Source: Blastococcus xanthinilyticus (GTDB taxonomy: Bacteria > Actinomycetota > Actinomycetes > Mycobacteriales > Geodermatophilaceae). Taken from it: a DNA stretch of 38,101 nt. Under the pieces are notes generated by a model, which ran no database searches, was not told where the DNA came from, and saw only the letters and a program-made list of their open reading frames with translations. This document shows positions 1-7,460 of this stretch, one piece after another (positions within the stretch are counted from its first letter, which is position 1; every line of letters begins with the position of its first letter). A program made the translations under genes and the position numbers. Where the stretch lies: positions 1-38,101 of the forward strand of contig NZ_VNHW01000022.1 in NCBI RefSeq assembly GCF_008124835.1. The letters are read 5' to 3'.

Positions 1-31
1 CCCTGAACTCCTGCGTGTAGACCCTGCCCAC
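1..31 (-). CDS. IS3-type transposase OrfA, first ten residues only
   Basis: Only the first ten codons are present, reading M-G-R-V-Y-T-Q-E-F-R from a GTG at 31. IS3-family OrfA proteins, which carry a helix-turn-helix and bind the element ends, typically begin with a short basic stretch followed by T-x-E-F-[KR]. The start is supported by GGGAGGGG seven bases upstream. The rest of orfA and all of orfB are outside the window. So short a piece cannot be assigned beyond the pattern and its position inside an element end. Confidence 0.5.
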   Translation of the reverse strand, partial: MGRVYTQEFR

Positions 32-95
32 GAAGACACCCCTCCCGTGGCGATGCCGCCACTGTGACGGTGTCCGCGAAACCCGGGCAAGCTCA
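1..95 (-). mobile_element. Terminus of an IS3-like insertion sequence (partial, runs off the window)
   Basis: On the minus strand the DUF222/HNH reading frame stops matching its family right after its Cys-Asp-Val motif, and a stretch beginning TGAGCTTGCCCGGGTTTCGC takes over. It starts with TG, as IS3-family ends do, and is followed about 60 bases later by a GGGAGGGG ribosome binding site and a GTG start whose first residues look like the N terminus of an IS3 OrfA. The element is read in the same direction as the gene it interrupts. The family call rests on about 95 bases; the other end and the target duplication lie outside the window. Confidence 0.6.
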
Positions 96-1125
96 CGTCG
101 CACCACTCGGGCGGGGCGTCGCAGCCGGCGAAGACACAGTGCTCGTCGCGGACCTCGATGGCCCGGCGGATGCCGGCGGTGGAGGTCCGCTGCTCGCGGC
201 CGACGTCCAGCGGGAGCCCGCTCGGGCCGGTGAGGACGCGGGAGACACCGGCATCGCAGGCCAGCCGACGGGCCGTCTCCGGGTTGATCGGACCGGCCCA
301 TGCCAGGGACCCGCCTGCGAAGCCCGCAGCGCCTCGCTCCGCGCACAGCGCCACCAGGTCGATGGTGACCCGCACGTGCGGACGTTCGCCGCGAACCGTT
401 GGCAGACCGCCGGCGTCCAGGGCGGCACGGGCCAGCGCGACGAGTGCGTCACCCTGCCGCTCGGCGTGCGAGCGGGGGTCGCCGGCTGGGCGGTCGCCGC
501 TCATCAGTGCGGCCAGCGCCGCGTGCAGGTACTCGCCGCCCACGGCATCGAGTTCGCCACGAAGGTGCACGCGACCGTCCATCCCGGACGCCATCGTGAA
601 CCGGCGGCGGACGTCCGCGGCATCATCCAGCGTGCCGTCGGGATCGACCCCCGCGACCCACGCCTTGACCCCCCGGGCGGTCTCGTGAGGCGCTGTGGCC
701 CGGGCGAGGGCGGCCAGGATGGCATCGGTCTCGCCCAGGTCGATCCCCGCCTCGGCGGCCTTGGCGATCCGGCCGGGCGTCATGGCCTTGGTGATCACCC
801 GCGCATGCGTCGCGCCGATCTCGCCGGCGGCGAAGGCCGCCGCCGTCCCAGGCAGCTGCTCCAGCCGCCGGCCGGTGGAGACCGTCGCCGTCGCCTCCTC
901 GGGCGCCATCCGGCAGGAGCCGCGCAGCCAGGCCTTCATCGACACCGCACCGTCACGCCGGTACGCCTCCCGCCGATCGGCCGCACGGACAACCGAGGTC
1001 AGCACCGCCGCCACCCGGTTCGCCGTGACCGACAGCTCGCCGACGAGGTCGAGCAGCGTGTCCTCGGACAGCTCCCCGAGCTCCAGCGCAGCCAGCTCGT
1101 CGAGGGCGGAACGGAGCTCGGACAC
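96..1125 (-). pseudogene. DUF222 (13E12-type) HNH endonuclease gene, 3' end cut off by an insertion sequence
   Basis: The frame starts at a GTG at 1125 with GGGAGGGAG just upstream and begins M-S-E-L-R-S-A-L-D-E-L. The N-terminal DUF222 region is typical: a helical stretch with R-V-A-A-V-L, then R-R-E-A-Y-R-R-D-G-A, a W-L-R-x-x-C-R-M segment and T-G-R-R-L-E-Q-L-P. Near the end come the zinc-binding cysteines of the HNH module (E-H-C-V-F-A-G-C-D-A-P-P-E-W-C-D-V). In relatives, Cys-Asp-Val leads straight into the His-His catalytic motif; here the sequence changes at the element end, so about 343 codons remain and the catalytic HNH part is missing. The family occurs in many copies in actinobacterial genomes and its role is poorly known. 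Loss of nuclease activity is inferred. Confidence 0.8.
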
Positions 1126-1431
1126 GTGCTCCCTCCCTTCCCCGACAGCCTTGCCGACACCCCGAGCCTAGAGCGGGGGTACGACAGAAAACCGCAGCTC
1201 AGCGCGGGGACAGGCCCTGAGCGTGCTGGTTGGTTCGGCCCGGTGCCGCGCGGTCCTGGGCGCGCGGGTGGACGCCGCTCCCCGGAGCTCCGCGTCGACG
1301 GTCGGCGACCTGCACACGACTCCGGCTGATCGCCCACCTCGGACGGCAGGTCGGCCGGCAGCTCGGGTCGAGCCCGCTCGGCGGCAGCCGGCGCCTCCAC
1401 CGGGGTGTCACCGCTGCGCTGAGCCCCGGGC
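1126..1431. other. Intergenic region upstream of the DUF222 gene
   Basis: These 306 bases lie between the start of the DUF222 gene and the stop of the next minus-strand gene. They hold the ribosome binding site for the DUF222 gene at the left and most of the hairpin that ends the neighbouring gene at the right. Open frames in this stretch are antisense or shifted continuations with arginine- and proline-rich composition, which I read as GC-rich noise. Confidence 0.5.
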
Positions 1432-1436
1432 TCAGC
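1418..1436 (-). terminator. Hairpin at the stop codon of the NERD-like membrane protein gene
   Basis: GCTGAGCCC-C-GGGCTCAGC is a perfect 9-bp inverted repeat with minimal spacing. It includes the TGA stop of the 1432-3168 gene and has no T tract, as is usual in GC-rich actinobacteria. Confidence 0.5.
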
Positions 1437-3168
1437 CGCCCGGCAGCGCGGGGACCGGCAGCGCCAGCCCGTCCGAGGCCACCTTGTCCACGGCCGCCGC
1501 GCCGCCCGTGGCCGCCGGGTCCACCCAGTCGCTCTCGACGACGGTGACCGTCGATCCGGACACCGCACTGGCGTACTGGGCCGAGGACAGCTCCACCGGG
1601 CCGCCGGCGTAGGTGACGCCTTCGCGCAGCAGGTCGCTGACGTTGCCGCTGCCGTCGGTGTCGGTGAGCTGGCGCAGCGCGCGGGCGGTCGCGTCGTCGG
1701 CCATGGTCACCCGCACGACCGACACCACCACCGGCGCCCCGTCGACGCTGGCCGAGTACAGCGCCCGGGAGATCCCGACGCAGTCGCTCCCCGCCAGGAA
1801 GTCGGCCACCGCGCCGTAGGCGTGCCCCTGGCAGGTGTCGTCGACCTGCACCGCCGCCACGGTGTAGCGGGTGCCGTCGACGGCGAGCACCTCCCCGGGC
1901 GTCGGCCCGGCCGGCGCGCTCGTGGCGGGTGCGGCCGTGTCCCCGCCGGCGTCGTCGTCCTCCCCGCCGAGCAGCAGCCAGCCACCCAGCAGGCAGACCA
2001 CGAGCAGGGCGAGGACCGCGGTCAGGAGCACGGCGCGGCGGCGACCGGCCCCGGCCCCGGGCGCACCGCTCCCCCGGCCGGATGCCGTCGCCCCCCAGGC
2101 CGGTGACAGCGCCGGGCGTTCGGCCGGCGGCTGCGACGCGGCGGTCACCGGCGGGCTCACCGGCAGCACCGCGGTCCGCGGCGGGCCGGCCGGCGCACGG
2201 TCGTCGCCGGCCCGGTCGCCCGCCGCCCGGTCCGGTCCGTCGCCGAGGAGGCCGTCGAGCCCGTCGTCGGCCCCCTCGTCGGAGCCGTCGTCGGCGTCGT
2301 CCACCGGTCCGGGGCGTTCGGCGGCGGGCGCGGCGGCGGCCACGGCTGCGGCGTTGGCGGAGGCGACCGAGGCCGCCACCGCCCGGGCGACCGCGGTGGC
2401 GCTCAGCGGATCGCCGGCCGGCGCCGCGGGGTCCTGCGTCTCGTCGTCGGAGTCGCGGGGCAGGACCACCGGCGAGGCCGCCATCGCCGCCGGGGTGAGC
2501 AGCTGCCGGCGGCGCAGCACGTAGGGCGAGTACGGGAACGCCTCGCCGTTGAGCTCCTCCACCGTCGGCCCCCGGCCCGGGAACTCCAGCGCCTCCAGGG
2601 CGGCCCGGACGTCGGCGGTCGTCCACAGCCGCGGGTTGTCCACGCCCGCGTGCCGGCCGGCCCGGGCGATACCGAGCAGCAGCGAGCGCGGGTCGAGCGT
2701 GGCCACCTGGTCGCCCTCGCCCAGGTCGCCGTCGGCCGGCTGGAGACCGGTGATCTCACCGACCAGCACGGTGAGGCGGGCGATCCGGCCGGGTTCCAGG
2801 CCGGCGCGGCGGAGCTTGACGGCGACGTCCATGCCGGCCCGCATCAGCCCGTCGAGCGGGGTCGATCCCCCGCCGGCCAGCTGCAGCACCTGACTGGGGC
2901 CGTCCGGGGCAAAGATCGACCAGGGCCCCTCCGGGGTCGCGGTGACCACGCCGGACTGCCGGTGCACCTCGACCACCCGGATCACCGCGATACCCTCGGG
3001 CACCAGCAGGACCGCGTCGGACTGGCGGCGGCCCAAGGGGCCGTCCTCCAGCGGCAGCGAGGCCACCACGGCCGCCCGCACCGACGCGCCGGTGTCCCAG
3101 CGGGTGAGCTCGGCGAAGAAGGCGCGCTCCCCCGCCGTCTGCAGCGGCGCCGGGGTCAGGGCCAGCAC
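1432..3168 (-). CDS. Single-span membrane protein with NERD-like cytoplasmic N-terminal domain
   Basis: Function unknown. The 578-residue protein begins at a GTG with GGGAGGA upstream. Residues about 10-80 resemble a NERD-type fold: G-E-R-A-F-F-A-E-L near the start and a D-A-V-L-L-V-P-E-G-I-A-V-I-R-V strand, where nuclease-like NERD proteins carry D-[IV]-V...V-[IV]-E-V-K. The usual catalytic Lys is replaced by a Val-Val-Glu-Val stretch, so activity is doubtful. A long Ala/Asp/Pro-rich linker follows, then one strongly hydrophobic segment near residue 390 (A-V-L-L-T-A-V-L-A-L-L-V-V-C-L-L). The C-terminal ~170 residues should lie outside the membrane; they contain two Cys (D-D-T-C-Q-G and G-S-D-C-V-G) that could form a disulfide. 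No neighbour suggests a role. Confidence 0.7.
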   Translation of the reverse strand: MLALTPAPLQTAGERAFFAELTRWDTGASVRAAVVASLPLEDGPLGRRQSDAVLLVPEGIAVIRVVEVHRQSGVVTATPEGPWSIFAPDGPSQVLQLAGGGSTPLDGLMRAGMDVAVKLRRAGLEPGRIARLTVLVGEITGLQPADGDLGEGDQVATLDPRSLLLGIARAGRHAGVDNPRLWTTADVRAALEALEFPGRGPTVEELNGEAFPYSPYVLRRRQLLTPAAMAASPVVLPRDSDDETQDPAAPAGDPLSATAVARAVAASVASANAAAVAAAAPAAERPGPVDDADDGSDEGADDGLDGLLGDGPDRAAGDRAGDDRAPAGPPRTAVLPVSPPVTAASQPPAERPALSPAWGATASGRGSGAPGAGAGRRRAVLLTAVLALLVVCLLGGWLLLGGEDDDAGGDTAAPATSAPAGPTPGEVLAVDGTRYTVAAVQVDDTCQGHAYGAVADFLAGSDCVGISRALYSASVDGAPVVVSVVRVTMADDATARALRQLTDTDGSGNVSDLLREGVTYAGGPVELSSAQYASAVSGSTVTVVESDWVDPAATGGAAAVDKVASDGLALPVPALPGG

Positions 3169-3297
3169 GTCGTCGTCCTCCCGGCGGTCGGGTCGTGGGG
3201 TGGGGCCGCCCGGCCGGACCGGCGGCCGAGCACCCGGTGCGGCAGCCGTCCCCCGTGCCGCAGCCTGGTTCGACGCTACGTCATGGGCGGTGCGGGG

Positions 3298-3314
3298 CCG
3301 GCGCTCCGCGCCGG
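3298..3314 (-). terminator. Hairpin after the multi-pass membrane protein gene
   Basis: CCGGCGC-TCC-GCGCCGG forms a 7-bp stem with a 3-base loop, eight bases beyond the stop codon of the gene at 3323-4504 in its direction of transcription. There is no T tract. Confidence 0.4.
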
Positions 3315-3322
3315 TGCCCGGG

Positions 3323-4504
3323 TCAGACGGCGGCGGGCTCCGCCGTGGCGGCCGGCTCGTCCGCGAGGCGCCAGCGGGCCAGCCACGAGCTCTTCGCCAG
3401 GGCGTCCACCCCGGCCCACAGCAGCGCGAAGCCGACGGCGACGGGCAGGACCGACCACCAGTTCCACGGCGGCAGCAGGCCGAGGGACGCGAGCGGGACG
3501 GCGACTCCGTAGACCGCCGCGGCGACGAGCAGCCCGGCCGCCCAGCCGGGGACCCGGCGGGTGACGGCGAGGTCGATCAGCACCGCCCCCGCGAGCAGCC
3601 CCACCGGGAGCACCGAGGGCGGGAAGTTCGTGGCGACCAGGCCGAGCCACATCACCCCGCGGTACCCGAGGTAGACGACCGCGATGACCGTGGCGGTCCA
3701 GCGCAGCCCCACCACCTTGCGGGCCACCACGAGCGAGAGCAGGCCGGCGCAGATCAGCCAGGCCGGGTGCACCCACGACGGCACCGGCAGCATGAACATC
3801 GAGGGGGTCTGCCCCTGGGCGGCCGCGAAGTCCAGCAGGGAGGGCTCGGCCGTCGTCCGCCCGGCCTCGTAGGCCGCCAGCGAGAGGACGCCGTACTCCT
3901 GGTGCTGGTTGGGGAAGACCACGTTCTCGACGAAGAACAGCCACAGCCCCAGGGACACCAGGTCCCGGATCCGTCCGGGTGCCGCGTACAGCCACCAGCC
4001 GCGCAGCGCGCCGGCCAGCATGATCGCCGTGCCGATGTAGAGCAGCGCGTGGCTGGGGCTCCAGCTGGTGATGTCCAGGCCGTTGATCCGGTGGTTGAGG
4101 ATGTCGATCGGGATGGCGACCAGGAAGGTGCCGATCCCGACCTGCATCAGCCGCAGCGCGCGGCGGTCCACGCCGTACCCGCTGTAGCTGTGGAACAGCA
4201 CCAGGACGACGACGGCGGCCGTGCCGACGGTGTTCAGCAGGTGCGGGGGCGCCAGGTCGTCGCGCAGCCACTTGAAGTGCCACGACACGTCCCAGGACGA
4301 GCCGAGCATCTTCAGCAGGAAGGCCGCCAGCCACGCGGTGTAGATCCACCGCAGCTCGGTGGGCGTGGTGGCGCGACCCGGCCGGCCGGGGGTCATGTAG
4401 GCCGCCCACAGCCATCTCACCAGGGCCACCGGGTGGGCCAGGCCGGCGCGGAGCGTGCCCGGCGCCTGCGGAACGGCAGGGGCGGGAGCGGGAGCAGAGG
4501 ACAC
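3323..4504 (-). CDS. Multi-pass integral membrane protein of unknown function
   Basis: The 393-residue protein has roughly nine or ten hydrophobic segments, among them V-G-T-A-A-V-V-V-L-V-L-F, L-L-Y-I-G-T-A-I-M-L-A-G and L-L-S-L-V-V-A, and a short charged C terminus. Polar motifs between spans include S-W-D-V-S-W-H-F-K-W near residue 70, N-H-R-I-N-G-L-D and S-W-S-P-S-H-A-L-L-Y near 140, and F-P-N-Q-H-Q-E-Y. The recurring His and Trp could bind a metal or cofactor, but this is speculation. The GTG start at 4504 has AGGA nine bases upstream. I do not recognise a characterised family. It stands alone, divergent from orn. Confidence 0.7.
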   Translation of the reverse strand: MSSAPAPAPAVPQAPGTLRAGLAHPVALVRWLWAAYMTPGRPGRATTPTELRWIYTAWLAAFLLKMLGSSWDVSWHFKWLRDDLAPPHLLNTVGTAAVVVLVLFHSYSGYGVDRRALRLMQVGIGTFLVAIPIDILNHRINGLDITSWSPSHALLYIGTAIMLAGALRGWWLYAAPGRIRDLVSLGLWLFFVENVVFPNQHQEYGVLSLAAYEAGRTTAEPSLLDFAAAQGQTPSMFMLPVPSWVHPAWLICAGLLSLVVARKVVGLRWTATVIAVVYLGYRGVMWLGLVATNFPPSVLPVGLLAGAVLIDLAVTRRVPGWAAGLLVAAAVYGVAVPLASLGLLPPWNWWSVLPVAVGFALLWAGVDALAKSSWLARWRLADEPAATAEPAAV

Positions 4505-4537
4505 GGCGTGGCTTCCTGACGGGTGGACGTTCCGGCG

Positions 4538-4543
4538 ACCCTA
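4538..4543 (-). promoter_or_regulatory. Probable -10 element for the multi-pass membrane protein gene
   Basis: TAGGGT on the minus strand fits the actinobacterial TANNNT -10 consensus and lies about 34 bases before the GTG start, leaving room for a short leader with an AGGA ribosome binding site. No clear -35 hexamer is visible. Confidence 0.35.
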
Positions 4544-4646
4544 ACGGTGCTGCGGGCCGTTTCCGAGCCCTTGCGGTCGCGCCGCCCCGCGCCGTGCGCC
4601 CGGGCGGACACGGGAGGTGATCGGGGCAGCCGGGACGGGCGGTGCG

Positions 4647-4652
4647 TACTGT
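4647..4652 (+). promoter_or_regulatory. Probable -10 element for orn, leaderless
   Basis: TACTGT matches TANNNT and lies eight bases before the GTG chosen as the orn start. No ribosome binding site precedes that GTG. This spacing puts the transcription start at or next to the start codon, as for leaderless mRNAs. Confidence 0.4.
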
Positions 4653-4660
4653 CGGCCGAC

Positions 4661-5308
4661 GTGGCGGAGAGTGCGGGGCACCTGGTCTGGATCGACTGCG
4701 AGATGACCGGGCTGGACCTGACCAAGGACAAGCTGATCGAGGTCGCGGTGCTCGTGACCGATTCCGACCTCACCGTCCTCGACCCGGGGCTGGACCTGAT
4801 CATCTCGGCCGACGACGCCGACCTCGACGGCATGACGGAGTTCGTCGCCGAGATGCACGCCAAGTCCGGGCTCACCGACGAGGTCCGCGCCGCCACCCTG
4901 ACCGTCGCGGAGGCCGAGCAGCAGATCCTCGCCTACGTGAAGCGGTTCGTGCCCGAGCGGCGCAGCGCCCCGCTGTGCGGAAACTCGATCGGCACCGACC
5001 GCGGCTTCCTCGCCCGCGACATGCCCGAGCTGGACGACCACCTGCACTACCGCATGGTCGACGTCTCCTCGGTCAAGGAGCTGGCCCGCCGCTGGTTCCC
5101 GCGGGTCTACTTCGCCCAGCCGCCCAAGGGGCTGGCGCACCGGGCGCTGGCCGACATCATCGAGTCGGTCCGCGAGCTGGCGTACTACCGGCGCACGCTC
5201 TTCGTGCCGGCCCCCGGCCCCAGCGGCGACGAGGCGAAGAAGGCCGCCGGCCAGGTCGTGGGCTCGTTCGCCGGGCTGCTGTCGGCCGGCGACGCCGGGC
5301 ACGCCTGA
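4661..5308 (+). CDS. orn: Oligoribonuclease
   Basis: A 3'-to-5' exoribonuclease of the DEDDh family that degrades 2-5 nt RNAs, and in many bacteria linear pGpG, to mononucleotides in the cytoplasm. The catalytic set is complete: Asp12 and Glu14 in I-D-C-E-M-T-G-L, Asp113 in G-N-S-I-G-T-D, His160 and Asp165 in H-R-A-L-A-D-I. The family stretch [14 protein letters not shown] precedes W-F-P. The protein is 215 residues; the usual length is about 180-215, with a short Ala-rich actinobacterial tail. The frame stays open upstream to 4523, but those codons give Arg/Pro-rich sequence, so the GTG at 4661, just after a -10 hexamer, is preferred. Confidence 0.93.
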   Translation: MAESAGHLVWIDCEMTGLDLTKDKLIEVAVLVTDSDLTVLDPGLDLIISADDADLDGMTEFVAEMHAKSGLTDEVRAATLTVAEAEQQILAYVKRFVPERRSAPLCGNSIGTDRGFLARDMPELDDHLHYRMVDVSSVKELARRWFPRVYFAQPPKGLAHRALADIIESVRELAYYRRTLFVPAPGPSGDEAKKAAGQVVGSFAGLLSAGDAGHA

Positions 5309-5348
5309 CCTCCCCGACTCCCCCGGTGGGCCGCATCCCGGCCTCCGG

Positions 5349-5354
5349 TATCGT
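5349..5354 (+). promoter_or_regulatory. Probable -10 element of the tRNA-His gene
   Basis: TATCGT lies 41 bases before the mature tRNA. The surrounding GGTATCGTT is identical to the sequence 34 bases before the tRNA-Lys gene at 19605, which supports a shared promoter element. Confidence 0.45.
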
Positions 5355-5367
5355 TGGCGCGTTCGCT

Positions 5368-5385
5368 CCGGGCGCTCGCGCCCGG
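5368..5385 (+). terminator. Hairpin between orn and tRNA-His
   Basis: CCGGGCG-CTCG-CGCCCGG forms a 7-bp stem with a 4-base loop. It could end orn transcription about 60 bases past the stop codon, or be a structured leader of the tRNA precursor, since it lies downstream of the putative tRNA promoter. Confidence 0.35.
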
Positions 5386-5394
5386 CAGTGACGC

Positions 5395-5468
<74 letters not shown>

Positions 5469-5475
5469 CCGCGCA

Positions 5476-5511
5476 GAGAGGCCCTGGTCGGTCCGCCGAC
5501 CAGGGCCTCTC
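5476..5511. terminator. Strong bidirectional terminator between tRNA-His and pgi
   Basis: A perfect 16-bp inverted repeat, GAGAGGCCCTGGTCGG and its complement, encloses the loop TCCG. It begins just after the tRNA and ends 17 bases before the pgi stop, so it can end both converging transcripts. Confidence 0.85.
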
Positions 5512-5527
5512 GCCGTCCCGCGGGTCG

Positions 5528-7159
5528 TCAGGCCGACCGGCCGCGCATCCGCCGGTACTCGGCCACCGACGCCGTCGTCGCCGCGTCCTGGTCCAGCTCG
5601 ATCGGCTCCGCGCTGGTCAGCGCCGGGGCCAGCTCGCGGGCCATCACCTTGCCGAGCTCGACCCCCCACTGGTCGAACGAGTCGAGCTGCCAGATCACCC
5701 CCTGGGTGAGGACGACGTGCTCGTACAGCGCCACGAGCTGGCCGAGGGTCGAGGGGCTCAGCCGGGGCGCCAGCACCACCGTGCTCGGCCGGTTGCCGGG
5801 CATGACCTTGTGCGGCACGAGGTGGTCGGGCGTGCCGTCGGCGGCCACCTCCTCGGCGGTGCGGCCGGACGCCAGCGCCGCCGCCTGGGCGAACATGTTG
5901 GCCATCAGCAGGTCGTGCATCTCGCCGATGTCGTGGGTGGGCTCGCCGAAGCCGATGAAGTCGACCGGGACCAGCGACGTCCCCTGGTGCAGCAGCTGGT
6001 GGAAGGCGTGCTGGCCGTTCGTGCCGGGCTCGCCCCAGTACACCTCGCCGGTCGCGGTGGCCACCGGCTGCCCGTCGGCGCCCACCGACTTGCCGTTGCT
6101 CTCCATCGTCAGCTGCTGCAGGTAGGCGGGCAGCCGGGAGAGGTACTGGCTGTAGGGCAGCACCGCGTGGGTCTGCGCGTCGAAGAAGTTGCGGTACCAG
6201 ACGCCGAGCAGCCCGAGCAGCACCGGGACGTTGCGCTCCAGCGGGGTGTCGCGGACGTGCTCGTCGACGGTGTGGCAGCCGGCCAGCATCTCGTCGTAGG
6301 CGTCGGGGCCGATCGCCACCATCAGCGAGAGCCCGATGGCGGAGGTCAGGGAGTAGCGACCGCCGACCCAGTCCCAGAACTCGAACATGTTCTGCGGGTC
6401 GATGCCGAACTCGCGGACGGCGTCGGTGTTGGTGGAGACGGCCGCGAAGTGCTTCGCCACCGCCGAGTCGTCGGCCCCCAGGCCGCCCAGCAGCCAGTCG
6501 CGGGCGACGCCGGCGTTGGTCAGCGTCTCGAGCGTGGTGAAGGTCTTCGAGCTGACGACGAACAGCGTCTCGGCGGGGTCGAGGTCGCGGGTGGCCTCGG
6601 CGAAGTCGGTGGGGTCGATGTTCGAGACGAAGCGCAGGGTGAGATCCCGGTCGGAGTGCCCCCGCAGGGCGGTGTACGCCATCGCCGGCCCGAGGTCGGA
6701 GCCGCCGATGCCGATGTTGACGACCGCCCGGATCGGCCGCCCGGTGTGCCCGCGCCACTCCCCCGAGCGCACCTGCTCGGCGAACCCGCGCATCCGCCCG
6801 AGCACCTCGTGGACGTCGCGGACGACGTGCTGCCCGTCGACCACGAGCTCCTCGCCCGACGGCATGCGGAGCGCGACGTGCAGCACGGCCCGGTCCTCGG
6901 TGGTGTTGACGTGCTCGCCACGGAACATGGCGGCGACCCGGTCGGCCACGCCGGCGCGCTCGGCGAGGGCGACCAGCAGGCGCATCGTCTCGTCGGTCAC
7001 GCGGTGCCGGGACCAGTCGACGTGCAGGTCACCGACCCGCCCGGTCATGCGCCCCGCGCGGTCGGGATCGCCCTCGAAGAGCTCCCGCAGGTGCGCGGAG
7101 CCCACTACGCGGTGGTGCTCGACGAGTGCGCGCCACTCGTCCGTCGCGGTGATGTCCAT
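5528..7159 (-). CDS. pgi: Glucose-6-phosphate isomerase
   Basis: Interconverts glucose 6-phosphate and fructose 6-phosphate in the cytoplasm, serving glycolysis and gluconeogenesis. The 543-residue length is typical of the long bacterial form. Phosphate-binding motifs I-G-G-S-D-L-G-P (151-158) and V-V-S-S-K-T-F-T-T (201-209) are present. The catalytic Glu lies in T-M-E-S-N-G-K-S (Glu353) and the catalytic His in G-T-N-G-Q-H-A-F (His384); the C-terminal Lys is in G-V-E-L-G-K-V. The ATG at 7159 has GAGGAG five bases upstream. It is a single gene, convergent with tRNA-His and divergent from the SulP gene. Nothing looks abnormal. Confidence 0.97.
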   Translation of the reverse strand: MDITATDEWRALVEHHRVVGSAHLRELFEGDPDRAGRMTGRVGDLHVDWSRHRVTDETMRLLVALAERAGVADRVAAMFRGEHVNTTEDRAVLHVALRMPSGEELVVDGQHVVRDVHEVLGRMRGFAEQVRSGEWRGHTGRPIRAVVNIGIGGSDLGPAMAYTALRGHSDRDLTLRFVSNIDPTDFAEATRDLDPAETLFVVSSKTFTTLETLTNAGVARDWLLGGLGADDSAVAKHFAAVSTNTDAVREFGIDPQNMFEFWDWVGGRYSLTSAIGLSLMVAIGPDAYDEMLAGCHTVDEHVRDTPLERNVPVLLGLLGVWYRNFFDAQTHAVLPYSQYLSRLPAYLQQLTMESNGKSVGADGQPVATATGEVYWGEPGTNGQHAFHQLLHQGTSLVPVDFIGFGEPTHDIGEMHDLLMANMFAQAAALASGRTAEEVAADGTPDHLVPHKVMPGNRPSTVVLAPRLSPSTLGQLVALYEHVVLTQGVIWQLDSFDQWGVELGKVMARELAPALTSAEPIELDQDAATTASVAEYRRMRGRSA

Positions 7160-7460
7160 GTCTGCTCCTCGCCTCCCGGCCGACGGCTCCGGCGCCGTCG
7201 CGCTGCTCCAGGTCCATCGCTACCAGATCGTGACGAACGGCTCACCACTCAACCCTGACGTGAGGGACGAGTTCCCGGCAGACTGGCCCTGACACCAGCG
7301 ACACCGCGGGTGCACGCCCTACCTGGTCGGCGCCCCCGACCGGCACGGCGCCCCGCAGCGGCCCGCTGCCCCGGGCGCATCGACGCGCTCCCCCAGACCC
7401 GGCACCGGCTCCCGGTGCTGCCCACCCGCGCCGCCGAAGCGCTCCGAACGAGACGGACCC
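7160..7460. other. Divergent promoter region between pgi and the SulP gene
   Basis: These 301 bases separate two divergent genes and must hold both promoters. The pgi ribosome binding site is at the left edge. I see no convincing -35/-10 pair, no clear operator, and no coding frame with believable composition. Confidence 0.5.

Noticed and set aside
1199..2626. 475-codon minus-strand frame overlapping the NERD-like protein gene
   Set aside because: Arg/Gly-dominated shadow frame without any motif; the 578-residue frame has a signal for translation, one clear span and ordered domains.
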